Positions 1 to 9,100 of a stretch of DNA of 64,000 nucleotides are shown here, piece after piece (the stretch's first letter is position 1; every line of letters begins with the position of its first letter). The stretch comes from Monodelphis domestica (Eukaryota; Chordata; Mammalia; Didelphimorphia; Didelphidae). Position numbers and translations under genes: made by a program. The notes under the pieces are model-generated. The model made no database searches. It was not told the DNA's origin and saw nothing but the letters and a program-made list of their open reading frames with translations. Location: NCBI RefSeq assembly GCF_027887165.1, contig NC_077233.1:228432872-228496871 (forward strand), read 5' to 3'.

Positions 1-153
1 CCATCTCTTGTGATCAAATCAGTATAGTTTACTAATTTGTTATTCTGATTGTCAACCCAAGTTTCTGCAAGGGATTTTTCTTTTTCTGAGTTTAAATCAG
101 CAAAAATAATGGATGAGCTACTACTTTCATCACTTTGAACAGGATACTGCTCT
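1..153 (-). CDS. EIF2AK1: EIF2AK1 exon 9, partial (kinase insert)
   Basis: Codes (R)[19 protein letters not shown] then [18 protein letters not shown] and [13 protein letters not shown], matching human [12 protein letters not shown] and NQNNKSVKYTTNLVIRESG. The acceptor AG is at 154-155. The exon continues beyond the left edge. Confidence 0.96.
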
Positions 154-3100
154 CTAAAGTAAAAGGGGGAAAAAAAAGAAAGACAATGTAAAATAAATGT
201 GAGAAAAGACTGTGTAACAGATAGTGCCCCCAGTCAGACGTCTCTAGTCACAATTGCTATTTAAATACTGATAGGGGATATCTGACAGACGAAAATAATT
301 TACATTTTAGAATAGAACTAAAAAGGAAGGTGTAGCAGTCCAGCCCATAGGTATTATGGAGAGACAAGGATTGTGAGTGAGCACATGGCCATCCTGTGCA
401 TGGCAATGAGCTCTATTCCCAGCGTGGCTGTAGTTTAGGCGCGAAACCTTGCTTCTCCTGTCTCACTCACCTGAGGATAATAACCCCACCTTCACCTTGT
501 CATAATTTGCAATTATCCAATGGCAATACACTAGGTAACTCATCCATATGTATTGAGGCATCATGTAACTGAAGCAAGGTTTCGCGCCTAAACTACAGCC
601 ACGCTGGGAATAGAGCTCATTGCCATGCACAGGATGGCCATGTGCTCACTCACAATCCTTGTCTCTCCATTGTATTGAGCTCATTTGTATATCAAAGAGA
701 ATAAAAGAAATGGGACACAGGAAGTGGACAGGTTTGCAAAGGAGCAACTTCTCCCCTTTCTCTCTCCTCTCTATCTTTCTCCCTCAGGCCTGGCCCTTCG
801 GTCAGGCCTTCCTGTCTCTCTCTCTTTTCCAATGCTAATACCTAGAGTTATCTACCTCCTTTAGTTTCTAATCTCCTTTCCTTCTGAGCTAGCCTTATCC
901 TCTGACCAGTGCAGTGTTAAATTGAGATCATTGGATGGAATAGACTGGATAGTAACTCCCAGTGGTTGGAGCAGGCTGTGGCTCCCAAATATCAATAATT
1001 TATTACTGACTCGTTTATTTACATCTCTAAAGCCGGCTCGTTCACACCCTTCGCGGAATCCAAAACTTCTATCCTGTTACTATCTTCCTTCCTTGAAACC
1101 TCTCGAGGGCCAGGAGGTTTTAGAAGGGAAGGCTTCATTAAGGTACTACTACTTGGTTCCTAATAGTAAAAAAATAATAGTGACAATGGGCAATACCTGA
1201 CATATTTACATATTTTTGGAAGTAAGTACTCTACCCATTCACCTGATCAAAATATTTAACCCTTTTAATACCTGTCCTCTGTCTCATCAGATACCAGCTG
1301 GAGAGATGGCAACTTGACCATAGAAAGTCTCTTATCTGTTGGTTAAAAAATAAAAATAAAATACACAGAGAAATGTAGTCTCAAAAAGATCTTGAATTTA
1401 AAAAAGCATACAGGACCATACATTTGCAGCTGTAAGGGATTATAAAAACCATCCAACCTAACACCTTCATTTTACAAATGAGAAATTTGAGGTCCAGAGA
1501 TCAAGCAGCCTTGCCTAAGTTCACAAAGGCAATACAAAATAACAAGTCTAGGATTCAAATGCAGGCCCTGTCAAAGCAAATCTGGTCATCTTTCCATCAC
1601 ACCTTTCTGCATTACATTAGAGGTTTTTGCTTTGCTCAAACTTGAAGTGAAAAAAAAATTCATTCACAAAGCTCAATTTACCAAATTATTGCTAAAAATA
1701 AGGCAAAAATGTTCATTTACAGTTGTGAAAATAGTACAGCATTAAAAAAGCCACACTTTTAGGAAGTGACCCAAAGAAAATCTTTAACTGTTACATCAAA
1801 TAAATGTTCACCTTGTGGCTGGGCTGAATGAACATGCTCTATCCAAGCTGTGTGATAACCTACAATGTTAGGATGTTGCAGACCCGCCAGCACCTTCACC
1901 TCCCGCAGTACCTGAAAAAGAAAATTGATAAGATTGGGCTTTAAACAGTTTCTTAAAAGTTCAAAGCATCAACTACTATTTATTCTAGGAAAAAACATAT
2001 GAAACTTTTAGTGATTTTGGAATCCTAATACCTGCAGTAACTGGAAAATTTTTTCTGCATTCTATCATGAAAAGGAGATAAATGGCAAGTTTTAATGGAC
2101 ATAACAAATATTATCTTCTATCTGTATATTATTCGAATTACTTTCATATAGTCTTCTCTGGTATCGTTAATCCTTTGAGATAAGGTAGGAGAGTTCAGCA
2201 TTACTCATCCCCATCTTACATGTTGGGAAACCAAAACAATAAGGATAAATGACTAGTCTAATGCTATGCAGCAAATCAGTGGGGAAATTTCTGGAGCTGA
2301 ACCCATCTTGAAATATCTACTGCTAAGCTCTTTGACAATATGCTGCATCCCTTTATTACAAAGTAATAAAATGACATTAGAATTTTTTTTTTATTTTCTA
2401 GTCATGACATTGAAGCACTGCTATATCATGAACTGCCTTCTAAATCTTTAAAAAATTAAACTGTGTTCTGTAGAGTTTAGTGTTAAAAGTATTTTATCAA
2501 AGTATTTGAAAACTGATCATTATGTCTATTATAAAATCAATTTGTACATATATAGACTATATATGTGCATATATAATTAGCTCAATTAGAAGATTAAATT
2601 ATACAGTGTTTTTCAAGAGGCTTAAAAATTCATACCTTCATACAATCCTTTCTAGTGGCTTTCTTGATCAGAATTTTTTTTATTGCATAAAACTGCCTAT
2701 CTAATTTGTTCTTGACCTGAAATTTACAGAAAAGATGAAAATTATCATATGTAAATGACACAAATACATTTATATATTTTGGAGAATTCAAACTTTCACA
2801 ATAGGGTGAATCCAAATTTTAATTCTCCACCTAATTTTTTTAGCCTATTTTAGGCTCTGTGTTCTAGAAGAAGTACGAAAATTCAGAACTGGAGCTGGTG
2901 CATTTCATGGTAATGAACGCTTTTCATGAATCCATTCAACTCAACATATATTTACTTGAAATTTTAATTTCAAAGGGAGTGGGGGGGGGAGGAAAAAATC
3001 AAGACACATTTCATGGAGAGGGTGGCACTAGAGTTTGGCCTAAGAATGAATTGAGATTCCCAAGTACTTGAAGCTTAGAAGCATATGACTTAAGAAGTTC

Positions 3101-6100
3101 CTTAGGAGGAACCTTGAAATTCCATCTAATCCAATGCCTTCATTTGACAGTTAGACTCCAAAAGGTTAAAGTGATACCTCTCCAAGTTAACAGTTAAGTG
3201 ACAGAGATAGTCCTGATGCACAAAGAGCCCCTTCAGTCACATCAAGCTACCCCTCCTTCCAGACTTCAAAAATGGTTACAAATACAGTCTCAGGAAGAGA
3301 GGCTCTAAGCCCAAAATAGCAAGGTACTGAAATTAGAGAACCCTGTTAGAAAATCACAAATTAATATCATCTATGCTGTACTGTTATTTTATTTATTTTG
3401 TTAAATATTTCCCAATTACATTTTCATTTGGTTAGAATATTGCAGCTGTATGTGGAACAATATGTGGGACAGCTGCAATATTCTGAATGAAATGAACAAA
3501 ATCTAAGGATGCTACCTGAAAAAATGAACCTGGGCAAAAGGAATCTCAATTCAAATTATTTAATTTCATCCAACAAATTTAACTGTCAGTATATTATGGA
3601 TCTTAACAAGGTCCTAATTCAAATTACTTTTGGAGGCTTCAATTTGAGTGTGCACTTTTAATAAAGATGTTATGAATTACTCTCAAAATTTAATCACCTT
3701 ATATACTTTCCCATACCCGCCCTTTCCTAGGACAGCAACTTCCTCAAATTCATTTAAATAACGAGATGTCTGTGCTTCAAAGATCACCTCTTTTGCTCTA
3801 TTAAAAAAAAAAAGCAAATTAATGTTAGATATATGCTTGTACTGTTCAAATTAAAATTATAGCAAAATCTGATTAATTTGGAATCTACTTCAAATAGGGA
3901 TCAAAGTTATGATTTTCTTCCTCCTCATACAGATCAGCAGCAAAGGAATCAATCAGCTAGTGGTGAAGTTTGGTTGCCATCAACACTGCCTACAAAATTT
4001 GGGGGCCCTGATTAAATTGTTTACTATTTATGATGATCAAAAAAGCACATTACCTAACTTTACGAATATGAGGGTATTCTTCATGCTGAGCCTGAAAAAA
4101 AAGTAAAAGAAAAAATCCATTTTAAAATTATAGAGAATAATTCTACCTTTTCTTTAAATAATTTCCACATAAAATGTAAATGCATCCATGCTAAATAACA
4201 CTGTCAACAAAGAAATCAAAGTACATTAAGCTACATGGGAGGAAAAAATCCAATAAGCTTTCAGTAACAGTAATAAGTTTCGTTAAAAGTAGGGCAGCTG
4301 TTTTACTCAAGAAAAAGTATTGGCAATGTTCCTGATTTCCTTTTATTTTTATAGCGTTATTATCTGCACATGGAGATTTCAAGGTATTTTGACACAAAAT
4401 TTTTACTTTAAATTCAAATAGTATAATTGAAAATAACCAAGAGGACAAGAATTACCTCAAGAACTCTCTGCTTAGCTATTCTCATTAATTCAGTAATAGC
4501 CTTGTTATGATGCAGCCTCAAAGAACTAAATTCTTCACTGCAGGCAAAAGAAGACAACAGTCCCATTTTGGTAAAAGTCTGGCAAAGTACTATAAAAAAT
4601 ATAGAAAAAATAATTATTTTAATAGAAAATGTGACAATAATGGCACAAAGAAACAAGACTACATTTTAAAATTATTTCTACATTGACAACCTCAAAAGGT
4701 AAGATGTACTTTATGTATTTTAAGGAGTTATATGAATGTAAACTATAACTTTTAAAGAACAGATAAAATTTGGATAAATATATATACTGTGACTGGATGT
4801 GCACATATACATACATGAGATAGTCACAAATACACATAAGTATATATTCACATACATATGTGTGTATACAAAAATATAAACATATTTTTATGACAGCTAA
4901 AAACACTTTTGGAACTATCATCTTTTAAGAGAAAGAACAATTAGTTCAATTAATTTGCTTTTATCAATATACAAAACTACTGCTTCAGTCTAATGATAGA
5001 CTATAAAATGTAAACAAAATTAAATACATTTATAGATTTTAAGATACATTATCATTCATTGACATTTATAACTATAATGAAGGCAAGCAAACTAAGTTTA
5101 AACAAATTAGTAGAAATGAGAGAATATTGTACTAATTATTCTTTTCTTTAGCCAATATAATATAAATTTTTTTAATAATGAGGGTGAGTGGTGAAGATTA
5201 AACCAAGATCTCAAATATACATACAATTTGGAGACTACAAGTTTCTAATAAGTCAACTTAACTTTCATCTGACAAAGACAGAGCATAATTAGTTTGGCTA
5301 GACTCATTTTAACAAATTATATTATGCTGCATATCTTTATATCAAAAGACTAATTTTACATATAGTAGAGAAGCCCTTATCAATATTATTTTTATGACAT
5401 CGGTACAGCAAATTTTATCAAAATTTACCAACTCCAGGGGCATCTGGGTGGCTCAGTGAATTGAGAGCCGGGCCTAGGGATGGGAGGTCCTAGGTTTAAA
5501 TCTGGCCTCAGACACGTCCTAGCTATATGACCCTGGGCAAGTCACTGGACCCTCATTGCCTAGCCCTTACCATTCTTCTGCCTTGGAACCAATAAGGTAT
5601 GGGTTTAAAAAAAAATTACCACCTGAAACAGTACCTCTCAGGGGCTTTGGGATCTGCAAAATGTTCCCTTTGAATGATCCACCTTCCCTACCTTAATTTG
5701 TCAGCATTTGCAATACAATAACAAGAGCATTTTTCTAAAAATAAATAATAGAGTATTTTTACTGTAGTTTCTAGTTTAAGAATTGATGTTTAAATTTCTT
5801 TAAAACAGGATTCCCTTTGTAAATGCAAAAGTGCTCACCTCTAAAACAACATGGCAAAACTATGACTTTCCTGGTAGTTTATCCTTTGTCTTTGGCCATT
5901 TCACTGAAACTGAATTTAAACTAGGAGACTGGAAACCTATCTGCTTTTTTCCCTCTATGTTCTATAGCTTCTACAAATGAAGTACTTGTAGTTCTACTAG
6001 AAACAAATTGCTTAGTTCTTTTTCATCTATTCTTATATATAAATATATAGCATATTTTTTTAACTGCCTCAGCATTCAGGTTTTTAAAAACATGCTCATT

Positions 6101-9100
6101 TCCTAATTCACAAGAGATGTCCTAGTAATAATGTATGAATATCAGTAGTACAGATACAAATGAAAAAATTTTGAGTATATATAGATAATACAGGATTTTG
6201 TGCAAGACTTTAAATACTCTTTTATATGTTACAAAAAGCATGCTAGGTCTTCACAATTATATATACTTTCTTAGCCCAGTCATATCTTTCTTAGATACCT
6301 ACTTCACATCAAATTATCTAAAACAAAAACTACTTATCGAACCTCCAACACAAAAACAACATATTAACTGGTTTTTACAAACTTTAGTTAACATGAAGTA
6401 CTAACATGTGAACACTTGTCTTGAACGACGGGGGTCTGATTCATGAACATGGCTCAAGTGTTCTAACAAAGAAACAAGCAATAGTTGGTTTGCAACTGCA
6501 GAGGGAAAAGTCGAGTGTGGTAGAGGTCCTCTCACAGCCTGGAGTTCTGCAGGAACATCAGATTCTAAAAATGTAAAAAAAGAATACCAATTTTAAATAA
6601 ACTGAAAATATTTTCTGTGATGATAAAAAAATACAAATGTGAACAAATAATAATGCACACATTATTAAACACTTAAGTCTGGAGATAAGAATAAAAGAAG
6701 TCAGAAGAAAGTGATGTTAAATAAGGGAAAATGTCCTTGCAAAAGATCTGAGGTGCATTGTAAAAGAAGAACACAACCTGAAGGAGAAGTAGGAGGGCAT
6801 GTGAGGGGGAGGGATGAAGAATTAAATTAACAGAGGCATGAGAATAGCAACAATTAAGTGAGAGATAATAAGCAGATTTGCTTAGCATAATTCCATGTTG
6901 AGAAATACATAAGAAATAAAGTTAGTGTGATTGGGGAGCATTTGGTAGAAAGCTTTGAACACTAAGCAGAGAAGTTTCTATTTCATATAATGAACTACAG
7001 AGAGCCACTGTCAACTGAAATAGAAGAGCTAAATAATAAAGTATACATAAGTACAAATGTTCTAATAACTAAGCTAAAAATGGTTTTGTGGGATTTGAGA
7101 CTAAACTGAGATACAAACTAGGAAACTATTGCAGTACATGTGGAAATAAAAATTCAAAAGATACATAAGAGGAAAACTCAAAGTCTTAGAAATGGATTAA
7201 CTAGAGAGAATGGGAGAGATAACACCAAGACTTCCCCAACCTTGGGAAACTTGCAAGATAGTAACACTGAGAAACTGGGAATCAATAACTTTGTAAGAAG
7301 ATGTACTCCACTTTCAAAATGTCAGGTGTCAGCGACAGTCAAGTAAAACTATCCTATAGCTTAGTGGCAAAACAAGAAAGGATCCCAGGTACAACAGTTA
7401 CATAGGATAGAAATTTTGGTATTTAAATACATTGATTAGTTGAAACCACAGTGACATACTTTATGGTTAAGTGTATCAAGAGAAAGAACAGAAGATCTAA
7501 GGGGAAATAAAGCAAACAGTAGCAGAAGGGAAAATGGGACAAATGTTAAAGAAAAAAAAGAAAGTTCAAGAAACCTGGCAGTCAATGAGATCAAATGCAG
7601 CTAAGAGGTTCAGAAACAAGAACTGCAAAGAGGGCACTGGATTTCACTTAGAGGTCACTGGAAACTTGGGGAGAGCAGTTTTTAATTCAAATCAACATCA
7701 TCATAGAGTGGAAAGAGTCCTGAGTTGGCCTTAGATTTGAGAACCAGGCTCAAATTCTGCCTCTGCCACTTACTGTCAATTTTAACTTGTAAGTCCCAAT
7801 TCCTCATCTGTAAAATAAAGGGGTTAACCTAGATTTACTTCTAAATTCTCTTTCAGCTCTGACATTTTATAACTATTACTGTAAGCATGTATATGTGTCT
7901 ACTGTGTATAGAGCACATCCTGAACAAAGAAAGGTTAAATTTAAAATTACCCTTGCTTTCAAAGAATAATAATTCAGTAGCAGAGAAATGATACACTAAA
8001 TAACAATATCAGCTGTTCACATCTACAGAGTGCCTATTTACTATACACTTTCCTTGTAAAGTCACTTTGAGATAGCTATAGCAAGTAAAATTATCTTCAT
8101 TTTGCAAATTAAAGTTCAAGGTTCCAAAGAATCTCAAGTCAAAAAGCTAGCAAGTGTCAGTCTGTGCTAAAGGCCAAGTCTTATGACTCCAAGTCCTGTG
8201 CCATTTATTAAATAAATCTCTTCAAACGAACAGTATCAGTATAAGGTACTGTGAAAGGACCCTGGCTCTCCTCTGGAGTCAGAGGCCCTAAGTTCAGAAC
8301 CTAACTCTGACACTACCTATGTGACCTAGGTCAAGTCCCTTAATCTTCCTGGGCTTCAATTTCCACATATAAAAAGTGTAGGGGTTAGACCAGATGGTCC
8401 CAGTGTCCCTGACATCTCTAGATCTATAAGCCTACTAATTAGGACCCATTGAAAGAAAAATAAATACTGAGAGTGGGTGAAGGGCTGGTGAAGGAATCAG
8501 GAAAATCTTCATGAAGTGGCATATGAGTATAGGTCTTGATGGATAGGTTAGACTTTGCCAAGATGAAATTTAGGAAGAAGGCACAGAAAGCATTCCATTC
8601 ATAGTAAAGGCATTGCCAGAAAAGTAGAGAGCAGGGATCATAGAAGTACAATTGGGGAAAAGATAATGTGGAAAATAGCAAGTGATAAGAATAAAAGGGC
8701 ATTGTTGTCTTAAATGACAGGCTAAAGAGTTTTATTGGACTTTATGGAAGAGTTTTAAGAATAGGCGTAACAAAATCAGATTTATACATAAGGAAGATTA
8801 AGCTGTTAACAATGTGAAGAAAGGATAGGAAGGATAAAGACTGAAAATAGAAAGGCTAAGTTCATTTATGGAGTCATAAAGGCAAAAAAGACATTGGCAG
8901 GATGTTAAGAAGAAACTAGTATCAAGGAAACGTAAGTAGTGGTAGATGACTCTCTTAACAATTGTTGAAAGGGAAGAGGAGACAGGTTTCCTTGTGATGT
9001 GGGAAAGAAGCAATACTAGTTAGTATTCTGCTTAATGTTATGAGTTTAAATTTTCTCATCTGAAATATGTTCATAGGGTGTTGTGAGAGCTAAATGAGTT

